A stretch of 64,000 nt of DNA, from the NCBI RefSeq assembly GCF_030687295.1, contig NZ_CP117425.1, positions 310,001 to 374,000 on the forward strand, in the 5' to 3' direction. Below, one piece after another: positions 8,989 to 17,658 of this stretch (position 1 is its first letter; the number at the start of each line of letters is the position of its first letter). The position numbers and the translations under genes were made by a program. The DNA comes from Pseudomonas beijingensis. GTDB lineage: Bacteria; Pseudomonadota; Gammaproteobacteria; Pseudomonadales; Pseudomonadaceae. Under the pieces are notes generated by a model, which was not told the DNA's origin, ran no database searches, and was given only the letters and a program-made list of their open reading frames with translations.

Positions 8989-10003
8989 TCATTCACAAAT
9001 CACATTCTTGCCCGCCATCTTGGAGCGATACAGCGCCTGGTCCGCACGGTGCAACAACGTCGCGTGCTGTTCATCGTCGTACCGCTGCACCACGCCAAAA
9101 CTCATGGTGATCTGAAAGTCGCCCACCGGCAGCAGGTCGGACAGGCCTCGGCGAATGTTCTCCGCCCAGCAGGCAGGCGTCGGCCAGGGTGGTGTTGGGC
9201 AAGATCATGATGAATTCGTCACCGCCCCAGCGCACCAGCAAATCACCGTCGCGCTCGCAGTGCTGGACGCTCTGCACCACTTGCACCAGCGCTGCGTCCC
9301 CGAAGGCGTGGCCGTAGCGATCGTTGATGTCCTTGAAGTCGTCGACGTCCATGGCGATCAGCGACAGCGGTTCGCGGAAACGCTGTGCGCGCTCACAGGC
9401 CAGCGGCAGCGCCTGGTCCAGGCGATAGCGGTTGGCGACTCGCGTCAGGGCATCGGTTTCGGCAAGCCTGCGGTTTTCGTCGAGCTGGATCTGCAACTGA
9501 TGGTTGACCCGGGACAGTTCGCGGGTGCGTTCTTCGATGATGGCTTCCAGGGATTTGTTGCGCCGTTCCAGTTGTTCGAACAGGCGCTTCTTGTCGTCGA
9601 TACTGCGATGGGCGCCGATCATGCGTGCCACCGTGCCGTCCGGGTTGCGGGCGATCACGTAGCCGCGATCCTCGATCCAGATGTAGGACCCGTCGCGCGC
9701 GCGGCAACGGTATTCGGCCTGGTAGCGGTGGGATCGTTGTTCCAGGTAGTTGTCGAACAACGCCATGACCCGTGGGTAATCCTCCGGGTGGATCACGCTT
9801 TCCCAAGTCAGCACGGTGTTGTCCAGTGAATGGGGCAGGTAGCCAAGCATCGTGTACCAGCCGGGGTTGCGGTAGACGAAGCCGGTGTTGGCATTCCAAT
9901 CCCAGATGCCATCGCTGACCAGTTCCAGGATGGTGTGCAGCACGCCTTCGTCCAGATCGGACAGGTCGAACCGCAGCATGTCGATGTTCGAGGCATCTCC
10001 CAT
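8989..10003 (-). pseudogene. PAS-GGDEF diguanylate cyclase, broken by a +1 frameshift
   Basis: Start ATG at 10003 has an AGGA ribosome site. The protein opens with a PAS domain (about 28-150; LVSDGIWDWN, RARDGSYIWIEDRGY), a short coiled coil, then a GGDEF domain for cyclic di-GMP synthesis with WGGDEF and an I-site RxxD (RDGD) five residues before it. After LADACLL the reading frame shifts because of one extra base in a C-run at 9165-9167. The remaining family sequence (ENIRRGL, then ITMSFGVV, then ADQALYRSKMAGKN) continues in the other frame to a stop at 8989-8991. As read, the product is 310 residues with about 30 aberrant ones and lacks the end of the catalytic domain. Sequencing error or recent loss are both possible. 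Confidence 0.85.
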
Positions 10004-10110
10004 CGTCGTTTCCTCAATCAGCCTTGATATCAAAATGCTCGTCCAAGGAGAAAGAGTAGCTGATGGGGCGGGGCGTCACTAGCGGGGGATGTTCAGGCGG
10101 GATTTGCTTT

Positions 10111-10242
10111 TGTGGCGAGGGGATTTATCCCCGTTGGGTCGCATAGCGGCCCCCAAAGTCATCAAACCCGACTCACCTGCTATGTGAACCGACAGCCTTG
10201 GGGTTGCTGCGCAACCCAGCGGGGATGAATCCCCTCGCCACA
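10111..10242. repeat. inverted pair of a second REP-like family
   Basis: TGTGGCGAGGGGATTTATCCCC at 10111 onward and its inverted counterpart GGGGATGAATCCCCTCGCCACA ending at 10242, each with an internal hairpin; between them GGTTGCTGCGCAACC forms a further stem. It differs in sequence from the TGTGGGAGCGAGC family. It sits between the frameshifted GGDEF gene and the LysR gene, and covers most of that gap. Confidence 0.8.
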
Positions 10243-10245
10243 ACA

Positions 10246-11163
10246 TCACCCGGCTGGGGGGTGGGGTTTGCCCCATTTCTCCAGCGCAAACTCGACAAAA
10301 CTGCGCAGTTTCGGCAAACGGTAGCGATCCTGCGCATACATCAGGCTCATCGGCCGATGGGGCAATTGGTAGTCCTGCAGCAACGCCACCAGGTGTCCAT
10401 GCTTCAGGTCCTGGGCGACCAGGGCATCGGGCAGCATCACCACGCCCATCCCGGCCAGGGCTGCGCGATGCAGACCCGAGGAACTGTTGATCAGCATCGG
10501 TCCGTTCACCGGCACTTTGATCTCGCCGTCCGGCCCGTTGATGGGCCAGTGATCCTGGGCGAAGCGCCATTCGTCTGCTGCCGAATAGGCGAACGACAGG
10601 CAATCGTGTTGCTGCAGATCCGCAGGTTGTTCCGGCGTGCCGCGCCGGGCCAGGTAAGCGGGGGAAGCGCAGATGGTCAGGGTGTAGTCCAGCAATGGGC
10701 GGGCAATCAGTTTCGGGTCGGGATGGCCGAGGCGGATGGCGACGTCGAATCCATGGTCGAGCAGGTCCAGGCGCTGGTTGGTCAGCACCACGTCGAGCTT
10801 GACCTGGGCGAAGCGCTGGCTGAATTCGGCCAGGGCCGGCGCGAGGCGTTCGGTGCCGAAGGTCAGCGGTGCGGTGATGCGCAGGGTGCCGGTGGGCTCG
10901 CCTTGGGTCTGTTCGGCCAGGCGCTCGGAGTCGGCCACCAGCCCCAGTACTTCCAGGCAGCGCTGGTAGTAGGTCGAGCCGAATTCCGTCAGGCGCTGGC
11001 GCCGTGTCGTACGGTTGATCAGGCGCACGCCGAGGCGTTGCTCCAGGGCACGAAGATGATTGCCCACCATGGTGGTGGACATTTCGCACGCCTGGGATGC
11101 CGCGGTCAGGCTTCCGGTTTCGACCACCTTCACGTAAACGGTCATTGCCTGGAACAGGTCCAT
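10246..11163 (-). CDS. LysR-family transcriptional regulator
   Basis: Regulator of 305 residues. N-terminal winged helix-turn-helix (about 5-64): FQAMTVYVKVVETGSLTAAS, VGNHLRALEQRLGVRLINRTTR. Then a periplasmic-binding-like effector domain (about 90-300) with the CrgA/DsdC-like pattern GTLRITAPLTFG, DVAIRLGHPD, ICASPAYL. The start is the ATG at 11163; the codon six bases further out is TTG. Divergent from the aminotransferase gene with 98 bases between the two starts, a common arrangement for a LysR protein and its target. The effector is unknown. Confidence 0.93.
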   Translation of the reverse strand: MDLFQAMTVYVKVVETGSLTAASQACEMSTTMVGNHLRALEQRLGVRLINRTTRRQRLTEFGSTYYQRCLEVLGLVADSERLAEQTQGEPTGTLRITAPLTFGTERLAPALAEFSQRFAQVKLDVVLTNQRLDLLDHGFDVAIRLGHPDPKLIARPLLDYTLTICASPAYLARRGTPEQPADLQQHDCLSFAYSAADEWRFAQDHWPINGPDGEIKVPVNGPMLINSSSGLHRAALAGMGVVMLPDALVAQDLKHGHLVALLQDYQLPHRPMSLMYAQDRYRLPKLRSFVEFALEKWGKPHPPAG

Positions 11164-11207
11164 TATCAAGCTCGGCTTTTAAATGATTGAAGTAAAGCAG
11201 TGTTTAT

Positions 11208-11233
11208 CCAGTCTTGGTGGCTAACCATACTGG
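11208..11233. promoter_or_regulatory. candidate LysR operator in the divergent promoter region
   Basis: Interrupted dyad CCAGT...ACTGG (11208-11233) enclosing a second dyad (TTGGT-GGCT-AACCA), placed between the LysR start and the aminotransferase start. LysR-type sites are interrupted dyads in such positions, so this is the best visible candidate; no promoter consensus is clear. Confidence 0.35.
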
Positions 11234-11261
11234 AAAAAACCAACCAATGGAGCCTGATGCC

Positions 11262-12437
11262 ATGACTGCTGCCTGCCTGATGACCACTTACCAACCCCTG
11301 GCGCTGAATTTCACCCATGGCTTGGGGACGCGCCTGTGGGACCAGGACGGCCGCGAATATCTCGATGCGGTGGCGGGCGTGGCGGTGACCAATGTCGGCC
11401 ATTCCCACCCGCGGCTGGTGGCCGCCATCAGCGAGCAGGCCGGCCTGCTGTTGCATACTTCCAACCTGTACAGCATCGATTGGCAGCAACGCCTGGCGCA
11501 AAAGCTCACCCGGCTGTCGGGGCTGGAGCGGGCGTTTTTCAACAACTCAGGCGCCGAGGCCAACGAAACCGCGCTGAAACTGGCGCGCCTATACGGCTGG
11601 CACAAGGGCATCGAGCAGCCGTTGGTGGTGGTCATGGACAATGCGTTCCATGGGCGCACCTTGGGCACCATGTCCGCCAGCGACGGCCCGTCCGTGCGGC
11701 TGGGCTACAACCGTTTGCCGGGGGATTTCATCAAGGTGCCGTTCGGCGATCTCGCGGCGCTGGAGCAGATTCAACAGGCTCACGCCGAACGCATCGTCGC
11801 GGTGCTGGTGGAGCCGATCCAGGGCGAAAGCGGTGTGCAACTCGCCCCACCGGGTTATCTCAAGGCCTTGCGGCAGCTGTGCAGCCGGCGCGCCTGGCTG
11901 TTGATGCTCGACGAGATCCAGACCGGCATCGGTCGCACCGGCCAGTGGTTCGCGTTCCAGCACGAGGGCATCGTGCCGGACGTCATGACCCTCGCCAAAG
12001 GCCTGGGCAACGGTGTGCCCATCGGTGCCTGCCTGGCACGGGGCAAGGCTGCCGAGCTGTTTACCCCTGGCAGCCATGGCAGTACGTTTGGCGGCAATCC
12101 GCTGGCCTGTCGGGTCGGTTGCACGGTGCTGGACATCATCGAGGAACAAGCGCTGGTGGATAACGCCAGGCACCAGGGCGAACAGTTGCTGAGCCGGCTG
12201 CGGACGGAGTTGGCGGACAACCCGAATGTGTTGGCGATTCGCGGCCAGGGCTTGATGATCGGCATTGAGCTCAAGCAACCGGTCCGCGACCTGACCCTTC
12301 GCGCCGCCCAGGACCACGGCCTGCTGATCAATGTCACCCGGGGGCAGACCATCCGCCTGCTGCCGCCGCTGACGCTCGATGGGCGGGAAGTGGAGATGAT
12401 TGTCAGGGGCGTGAGCCGCTGTCTGGCGCAGGGCTGA
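11262..12437 (+). CDS. argD: class III aminotransferase, acetylornithine/succinylornithine aminotransferase-like
   Basis: PLP-dependent enzyme of 391 residues, the usual length for ArgD. Family marks: [16 protein letters not shown] (about 97-112), [38 protein letters not shown] with the cofactor Asp, and TLAKGLGNG with the Schiff-base Lys. By family it converts N-acetylglutamate semialdehyde and glutamate to acetylornithine in arginine synthesis, or acts in reverse in catabolism. Pseudomonas carries several paralogues (ArgD, AruC and others), so substrate and symbol are provisional. Start ATG follows GGAG. It may be controlled by the divergent LysR gene. Confidence 0.8.
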   Translation: MTAACLMTTYQPLALNFTHGLGTRLWDQDGREYLDAVAGVAVTNVGHSHPRLVAAISEQAGLLLHTSNLYSIDWQQRLAQKLTRLSGLERAFFNNSGAEANETALKLARLYGWHKGIEQPLVVVMDNAFHGRTLGTMSASDGPSVRLGYNRLPGDFIKVPFGDLAALEQIQQAHAERIVAVLVEPIQGESGVQLAPPGYLKALRQLCSRRAWLLMLDEIQTGIGRTGQWFAFQHEGIVPDVMTLAKGLGNGVPIGACLARGKAAELFTPGSHGSTFGGNPLACRVGCTVLDIIEEQALVDNARHQGEQLLSRLRTELADNPNVLAIRGQGLMIGIELKQPVRDLTLRAAQDHGLLINVTRGQTIRLLPPLTLDGREVEMIVRGVSRCLAQG

Positions 12438-12443
12438 GGGGCG

Positions 12444-12482
12444 TTCGCCCGGCGGACGGTTTTTATCGGTGAGCCGGGCGAA
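12444..12482 (+). terminator. perfect inverted repeat after argD, possible terminator
   Basis: TTCGCCCGGC and GCCGGGCGAA, 10 bp perfect, separated by 19 bases. There is no clear T-run after the stem, so it may be a weak terminator or an RNA-stability hairpin. Confidence 0.4.
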
Positions 12483-12587
12483 GCGCAACGCAGCGGGACG
12501 GAATTTTTAACGATTGGCGCGTTCCAACGCCTGCCAGAGTCGATTGCCTACGCCCTGGCACTTCAGACTGAAAACCAGGAGCATTCC

Positions 12588-13325
12588 ATGTTCACCTCGC
12601 GTCGCTTGATCGTTGTCGCTACTGCTGTGGCCTTGTTGTCCGGCTGTGCGTCGCCTAACCCCTATGACAACCAGGGCCAGGCCTCTACCGAATCGTCGGG
12701 AATGAGCAAAACCGCCAAGTACGGCGGCCTTGGTGCGCTGGCGGGAGCTTTGGCCGGTGCGGCCATCGGTCACGATAACCGTGGCAAGGGCGCGTTGATC
12801 GGCGCGGCGGTGGTGGGGGCTTCCGCGGCCGGCTACGGCTACTACGCCGACCAGCAGGAAAAGAAACTGCGCGCCAGCATGGCCAATACCGGTGTTGAAG
12901 TGCAGCGCCAGGGTGACCAGATCAAGCTGATCATGCCGGGCAACATCACCTTCGCCACTGACTCGGCGAACATCGCGTCCAGCTTCTACCAGCCGCTGAA
13001 CAACCTGGCCAACTCCCTCAAGGAGTTCAACCAGAACCAGATCGAGATCGTCGGTTACACCGACAGCACCGGCAGCCGCCAGCACAACATGGACCTGTCC
13101 CAGCGCCGTGCCCAGAGCGTGGCGACCTACCTGACGTCCCAGGGCGTGAGCGGTGCCAACCTGTCGGCCCGTGGCGCCGGCCCGGACAACCCGGTGGCGA
13201 GCAACGCCGACGTCAATGGTCGTGCGCAGAACCGTCGGGTCGAGGTCAACCTCAAGGCCATTCCGGGCCAGAATTACCAGCAGGCACCGCAGCAGCAGGG
13301 CCAGACTTATCAGCAATACCCGTAA
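12588..13325 (+). CDS. OmpA-family outer-membrane lipoprotein (YiaD-like)
   Basis: Lipoprotein of 245 residues. Signal peptide with lipobox LLSGC (Cys20); then a glycine-zipper stretch (about 45-85; GGLGALAGALAGAAIG, ALIGAAVVGASAAGYG) that may insert in the membrane. The C-terminal OmpA-like peptidoglycan-binding domain (about 120-225) has TFATDSANI, IEIVGYTDSTGS, LSQRRAQSVATYL and NRRVEVNL with the diaminopimelate-binding Asp and Arg positions conserved. The tail is rich in Gln. It anchors the outer membrane to the wall. Start follows AGGAGC; a strong terminator follows. Confidence 0.93.
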   Translation: MFTSRRLIVVATAVALLSGCASPNPYDNQGQASTESSGMSKTAKYGGLGALAGALAGAAIGHDNRGKGALIGAAVVGASAAGYGYYADQQEKKLRASMANTGVEVQRQGDQIKLIMPGNITFATDSANIASSFYQPLNNLANSLKEFNQNQIEIVGYTDSTGSRQHNMDLSQRRAQSVATYLTSQGVSGANLSARGAGPDNPVASNADVNGRAQNRRVEVNLKAIPGQNYQQAPQQQGQTYQQYP

Positions 13326-13344
13326 ACCGCTGGGTGGTAAATGA

Positions 13345-13378
13345 AAGGGGCCCTCTGGAAACAGGGGGCCCTTTTTTT
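13345..13378 (+). terminator. rho-independent terminator after the OmpA-family gene
   Basis: AGGGGCCC stem, loop TCTGGAAACA, GGGGGCCCT stem and seven T residues. Confidence 0.92.
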
Positions 13379-13442
13379 GCCGCTAGTGTTTAGACCTTTG
13401 TGGTGAGCCGCATCGCCAGCGCCTGGGCAATCGCCATCCGTC

Positions 13443-13602
13443 ATCGCGAGCAAGCTCGCTCCCACAGGGAGTTTGTGGCGGACGCAGCATTTGCGCATGC
13501 CCCGATCACACCTGTGGGAGCGAGCTTGCTCGCGATAGCGGTCCGCCTGAACCGATGATGTTGGATATGCCACCGTCATCGCGAGCAAGCTCGCTCCCAC
13601 AG
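13443..13602. repeat. cluster of three REP sequences in alternating orientation
   Basis: REP copies at 13443-13467 (reverse), 13512-13537 (forward) and 13576-13602 (reverse), spaced about 65 bases apart. The alternating pattern is that of a BIME/REPIN cluster. It fills the convergent gap between the OmpA-family gene and zapG. Confidence 0.9.
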
Positions 13603-13622
13603 AGGGGTTTTCTTAAGTCAAT

Positions 13623-13658
13623 AAAAAGCCCGCCCGATCAGGTAATCGGGCGGGCTTT
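13623..13658 (-). terminator. rho-independent terminator of zapG (possibly bidirectional)
   Basis: AAAAGCCCGCCCGAT stem, loop CAGGTA, ATCGGGCGGGCTTTT stem. Located 17 bases beyond the zapG stop; T-runs occur on both strands. Confidence 0.88.
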
Positions 13659-13674
13659 TGGGTGTCGCTCGGTA

Positions 13675-14112
13675 TTACTTCTTCAAACCGTAATGCTCAT
13701 CGAGCATGCCGGGTGAATTCGGGGCCTTGGGGGCGTAGTCCCGCGGCGGTTCCTGAATCCCTTTGGGTGGGGTCAGGCGTTCCCGTGGAGTCTGTGCCGC
13801 ATCGGCTTGCAGGGCGGCCAGCAGGCGCTGGCGAGTCTGCTCGTCCAGGGCCAGGCGATTGGCACCCTCGGACAAATGATCCTGGACATCCTGGTAGCTC
13901 TGGGTGAGTTTTTTCACCAGAGAAGCGGTGCTGTTGAAGTGAGTGACCACTTCATTCTGATAACTGTCGAAACGTTCCTGAATGTCGTCCAGCTGACGTT
14001 GCGTGCTGTTGGGCACCGCGTTGGGCAGCAGTCGGGCAAGCAGGAATCCAATGGCGACACCGGCAACCAGGGCAAGAGTCGGCAACAACCAAACTAAGAG
14101 CGAGTGTTCCAC
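13675..14112 (-). CDS. zapG: YhcB/ZapG family inner-membrane protein (DUF1043)
   Basis: Protein of 145 residues with one N-terminal membrane helix (about 6-28; LLVWLLPTLALVAGVAIGFLL) and a cytoplasmic coiled coil (about 38-105; QLDDIQERFDSYQNEVVTHF, then SLVKKLTQSYQDVQDHL). The end is Pro-rich. The family links cell division and envelope growth (YhcB of E. coli). Length and topology match. Divergent from the hydrolase gene, next to trpS and zapE as in other pseudomonads. Confidence 0.88.
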   Translation of the reverse strand: MEHSLLVWLLPTLALVAGVAIGFLLARLLPNAVPNSTQRQLDDIQERFDSYQNEVVTHFNSTASLVKKLTQSYQDVQDHLSEGANRLALDEQTRQRLLAALQADAAQTPRERLTPPKGIQEPPRDYAPKAPNSPGMLDEHYGLKK

Positions 14113-14253
14113 GAGTCCTTCCTCTATAAACGGCTTTGCTTTACGTTAACGGCTCGGACCTGCGCTGTATACCGCGAAGAACATCGCAATCATGCCAGGC
14201 ACAGACTTTAGCTAGACGAGTCGACCCAATTCGGGGTCACGGAGTTCTTTCCC

Positions 14254-14889
14254 TTGCTTATGCGCGAAACCCCTGTCGTCATCGATGGCCCCGTGGGCCA
14301 ACTGGAAGCCTTGTACCTGGACAGTGAGGCCCCCCGTGGCCTGGCGCTGATCTGCCACCCGAACCCGGTGCAAGGCGGGACCATGCTCAACAAAGTAGTC
14401 TCGACCCTGCAACGCACTGCCCGTGATGCTGGCCTGGTTACGTTGCGTTTCAATTATCGTGGCGTGGGCGCCAGTGCAGGCAGTCATGACATGGGCACCG
14501 GCGAGGTGGACGATGCCCAGGCGGTCGCCCAATGGCTGCGTGAAAAATACCCGCAACTGCCCCTGACCCTGTTCGGTTTTTCCTTCGGCGGCTTTGTCGC
14601 CGCCAGCCTGGGCGGGCGCCTGGAAGCCCAGGGGCAACCGGTCAAGCACCTGTTCATGGTGGCCCCGGCGGTGATGCGCCTGGACGAGCAATCGCCCTTG
14701 CCGACCGGTGGCGAGTTGACCGTGATCCAGCCGGAAACCGACGAAGTGGTCGATCCGCAGCTGGTTTACGCATGGTCCGATACGCTTCAGCGCCCCCATG
14801 AGCTGCTGAAAGTGGCAGAATGCGGACACTTTTTTCATGGCAAGCTGACCGATCTCAAGGATCTGATCCTGCCGCGCCTCTCGAATTGA
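14254..14889 (+). CDS. alpha/beta hydrolase
   Basis: Cytoplasmic hydrolase of about 210 residues. Oxyanion region HPNPVQGG (about 36-43), nucleophile elbow GFSFGG, acid in ETDEVVDP and catalytic His in ECGHFFHG complete the triad. It belongs to the small YqiA/dienelactone-hydrolase-like group (often annotated as CocE/NonD or alpha/beta hydrolase); substrate unknown. The start is ambiguous: the ATG at 14260 gives MRETPVV, but GGAGT lies 15 bases from it and only 9 bases from the TTG at 14254, so TTG is preferred. The trpS start is 24 bases downstream, so the two are probably cotranscribed. Confidence 0.88.
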   Translation: MLMRETPVVIDGPVGQLEALYLDSEAPRGLALICHPNPVQGGTMLNKVVSTLQRTARDAGLVTLRFNYRGVGASAGSHDMGTGEVDDAQAVAQWLREKYPQLPLTLFGFSFGGFVAASLGGRLEAQGQPVKHLFMVAPAVMRLDEQSPLPTGGELTVIQPETDEVVDPQLVYAWSDTLQRPHELLKVAECGHFFHGKLTDLKDLILPRLSN

Positions 14890-14913
14890 CAGCAGTCTGA
14901 CAAGCGATAACCC

Positions 14914-16269
14914 ATGACGACGCGTACCCGTATCCTGACCGGCATCACCACCACCGGCACCCCGCACCTGGGCAACTATGCCGGCGCCATCCGTCCGGCG
15001 ATCCTCGCCAGCCGCGACAGCAACGCCGATTCGTTCTACTTCCTGGCCGACTATCACGCCCTGATCAAGTGCGATGACCCGCTGCGTATCCAGCGGTCGC
15101 GTCTGGAGATTGCCGCCACTTGGCTGGCCGGCGGCCTGGACGTGGAGCGTGTGACGTTCTATCGCCAGTCCGATATTCCCGAGATCCCGGAACTGACCTG
15201 GCTGCTGACCTGCGTCGCCGCCAAGGGCCTGCTCAACCGCGCCCACGCCTACAAGGCCTCGGTGGACAAGAACGTCGAAGTCGGTGAAGACCCGGACGCC
15301 GGCGTCACCATGGGCCTCTACAGCTACCCGATCCTCATGGCCGCCGACATCCTGATGTTCAACGCCCACAAGGTGCCGGTCGGCCGCGACCAGATCCAGC
15401 ACGTGGAGATGGCCCGCGACATCGGCCAGCGTTTCAATCATCTGTTTGGCCAGGGCAAAGAGTTCTTCACCATGCCCGAGGCGCTGATCGAAGAAAGCGT
15501 GGCCACGCTGCCAGGCCTCGATGGCCGCAAGATGTCCAAGAGCTACGACAACACCATCCCGTTGTTCACCAGCGCCAAGGACATGAAAGACGCGATCTCG
15601 CGGATCGTCACCGACTCCCGCGCCCCGGGCGAAGCCAAGGATCCGGACAATTCGCACCTGTTCACCCTGTTCCAGGCCTTCGCCACTGCCGAACAGTCCG
15701 CCGAGTTCCGCAGCGAGCTGCTGCAAGGCCTGGGTTGGGGCGAAGCCAAGAACCGTCTGTTCCAGTTGCTCGACAGCGAGCTGGGTGAAGCGCGCGAGCG
15801 TTATCACCAATTCATCGAGCGTCCATCGGACCTTGAAGACATCCTGCAACTGGGCGCGAGCAAGGCCCGGGCCGTGGCAACGCCGTTCCTCTACGAATTG
15901 CGCGAGGCTGTTGGCCTGCGTTCGTTTGTCAGCCAGGTCCAGGTGGCCACCCAGACCAAAAAGAAAGCGGCCAAGGCGGCACGTTTCGTCAGCTTTCGCG
16001 AGGAGGACGGCAGCTTCCGTTTCCGCCTGCTTTCTGCCGATGGCGAGCAACTGTTGCTGTCGAACAATTTTGCCGACGGCAAGACCGCCGGGCAGGTGAC
16101 CAAGCAATTGCAGTCCGGCCAGCCCTTGGACGTGCGCAGCGACGACCTGAGCTTCAGCGTCTGGCTCGAAGGCGAGTGCGTGGCGAACAGCCCGGCCTTC
16201 GCCGACAGCGCCGCCCGGGATGCGGCCATCGATGCGCTACGCGTCGCCCTGACGCCTGCCCAGGACTGA
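14914..16269 (+). CDS. trpS: tryptophan-tRNA ligase with C-terminal extension
   Basis: Class Ic aminoacyl-tRNA synthetase charging tRNA-Trp. The HIGH-like motif is TGTPHLGNY (about 13-21), and [10 protein letters not shown] is the KMSKS loop (about 206-215). The core ends near residue 340. About 105 further residues follow: a Lys/Ala-rich linker ([11 protein letters not shown]), then two short repeats of the form [14 protein letters not shown] / [14 protein letters not shown] each followed by a helix, resembling DUF1508/YegP repeats. This makes 451 residues against about 335 for E. coli TrpS. The extension is complete and in frame, so probably functional. Confidence 0.95.
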   Translation: MTTRTRILTGITTTGTPHLGNYAGAIRPAILASRDSNADSFYFLADYHALIKCDDPLRIQRSRLEIAATWLAGGLDVERVTFYRQSDIPEIPELTWLLTCVAAKGLLNRAHAYKASVDKNVEVGEDPDAGVTMGLYSYPILMAADILMFNAHKVPVGRDQIQHVEMARDIGQRFNHLFGQGKEFFTMPEALIEESVATLPGLDGRKMSKSYDNTIPLFTSAKDMKDAISRIVTDSRAPGEAKDPDNSHLFTLFQAFATAEQSAEFRSELLQGLGWGEAKNRLFQLLDSELGEARERYHQFIERPSDLEDILQLGASKARAVATPFLYELREAVGLRSFVSQVQVATQTKKKAAKAARFVSFREEDGSFRFRLLSADGEQLLLSNNFADGKTAGQVTKQLQSGQPLDVRSDDLSFSVWLEGECVANSPAFADSAARDAAIDALRVALTPAQD

Positions 16270-16289
16270 CTCCGGCGCGTCACCCGACC

Positions 16290-16311
16290 ATCGGCCCGAA
16301 TAAGGGCCGAT
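16290..16311 (+). terminator. perfect hairpin after trpS, weak terminator candidate
   Basis: ATCGGCCC, loop GAATAA, GGGCCGAT. Only a short pyrimidine-rich stretch follows, so it may attenuate rather than end transcription into zapE. Confidence 0.45.
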
Positions 16312-16371
16312 TGCCATTCCTCTGGGCCATCGCTACAGTGACGGCCCGTTTTTGTTGCCTTGCTAACGAAT

Positions 16372-17466
16372 ATGACGCCCCTAGAACGATATCAAGCTGA
16401 TCTGAAACGCCCGGAGTTCTTCCACGACGCAGCCCAGGAAACGGCGGTGCGGCATTTGCAGCGCCTGTACGACGACCTGGTCGCGGCCTCGAACAACAAG
16501 CCGGGCCTGTTGGGCAAACTGTTCGGCAAAAAAGACCAGGCACCGGTCAAGGGCCTGTACTTCTGGGGCGGCGTCGGCCGTGGCAAGACCTACCTGGTGG
16601 ACACCTTCTTCGAAGCGTTGCCGTTCAAGGAAAAGACACGGACGCACTTCCACCGCTTCATGAAGCGCGTGCACGAGGAAATGAAGACCTTGGGTGGCGA
16701 GAAGAACCCGCTGACCATCATCGCCAAGCGTTTTTCCGACGAGACCCGGGTGATCTGCTTCGATGAGTTTTTCGTTTCCGACATCACTGACGCCATGATC
16801 CTCGGCACCTTGATGGAAGAGCTGTTCAAGAACGGCGTGACCCTGGTCGCCACCTCGAACATCGTGCCGGACGGCCTGTACAAGGACGGCCTGCAGCGGG
16901 CACGGTTCCTGCCGGCCATTGCGCTGATCAAGGAACACACCGAAATCGTCAATGTCGACAGCGGCGTCGACTACCGCCTGCGTCACCTCGAACAAGCGGA
17001 GCTGTTCCACTTTCCCTTGGATGCCGCCGCCGAAGAAAGCCTGCGCAAGAGCTTTCGCGCCCTGACGCCGGAGTGCACCCAGGCGGTGGAAAACGATGTG
17101 CTGATCATCGAAAACCGCGAGATCCGCGCCATCCGCACCTGCGACGACGTGGCCTGGTTCGACTTCCGCGAACTGTGCGACGGCCCGCGCAGCCAGAACG
17201 ACTACATCGAACTGGGCAAGATCTTCCACGCCGTGTTGCTCAGCGGCGTCGAGCAGATGAGCGTCACCACTGACGACATCGCCCGGCGCTTCATCAACAT
17301 GGTCGACGAGTTCTACGACCGTAACGTGAAGCTGATCATTTCGGCCGAAGTCGAACTCAAGGACCTCTACACCGGCGGTCGCTTGACCTTCGAGTTCCAG
17401 CGGACCTTGAGTCGTTTGCTGGAGATGCAATCCCACGAGTTCCTGTCGCGGGCGCATAAGCCATAG
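16372..17466 (+). CDS. zapE: cell division protein ZapE (AFG1-like ATPase)
   Basis: AAA+-type ATPase of 364 residues that interacts with FtsZ at the division site. Walker A is GGVGRGKT (about 66-73); Walker B is VICFDEFFV; sensor-like SNIVPDGLYKDGLQR and the late FVDEFYDRNVK-like segment (MVDEFYDRNVKLI) are typical of the family. ATG at 16372 gives MTPLERYQ, the family N-terminus; a TTG four codons earlier is possible. The ribosome site is weak. Ends 14 bases before a strong terminator. Confidence 0.94.
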   Translation: MTPLERYQADLKRPEFFHDAAQETAVRHLQRLYDDLVAASNNKPGLLGKLFGKKDQAPVKGLYFWGGVGRGKTYLVDTFFEALPFKEKTRTHFHRFMKRVHEEMKTLGGEKNPLTIIAKRFSDETRVICFDEFFVSDITDAMILGTLMEELFKNGVTLVATSNIVPDGLYKDGLQRARFLPAIALIKEHTEIVNVDSGVDYRLRHLEQAELFHFPLDAAAEESLRKSFRALTPECTQAVENDVLIIENREIRAIRTCDDVAWFDFRELCDGPRSQNDYIELGKIFHAVLLSGVEQMSVTTDDIARRFINMVDEFYDRNVKLIISAEVELKDLYTGGRLTFEFQRTLSRLLEMQSHEFLSRAHKP

Positions 17467-17480
17467 ATGACTCGGAGCAC

Positions 17481-17511
17481 AAAAAAAGGCCTGCGATTGC
17501 AGGCCTTTTTT
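17481..17511 (+). terminator. rho-independent terminator after zapE
   Basis: AAAAAAAGGCCTGC, loop GATT, GCAGGCCTTTTTT; near-perfect stem with a T-run. Confidence 0.93.
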
Positions 17512-17545
17512 GTGCGCGTGAGATTGAGCAGTTCACTGCATAACC

Positions 17546-17635
17546 CTGTGGGAGCGAGCTTGCTCGCGATGGCGCCGTGTCAGTCAACATCCATGCTGCT
17601 GAGCCGTCGCCATCGCGAGCAAGCTCGCTCCCACA
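17546..17635. repeat. inverted REP pair
   Basis: Forward REP at 17546-17570 and reverse REP at 17611-17635, between the convergent zapE and GlxA-type regulator genes. Confidence 0.9.
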
Positions 17636-17658
17636 TTGGACTGTATTCAACCCTTGAT

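Noticed and set aside
14212..16107. 631-residue minus-strand frame opposite the hydrolase and trpS
   Set aside because: Shadow of trpS, which has full synthetase motifs.
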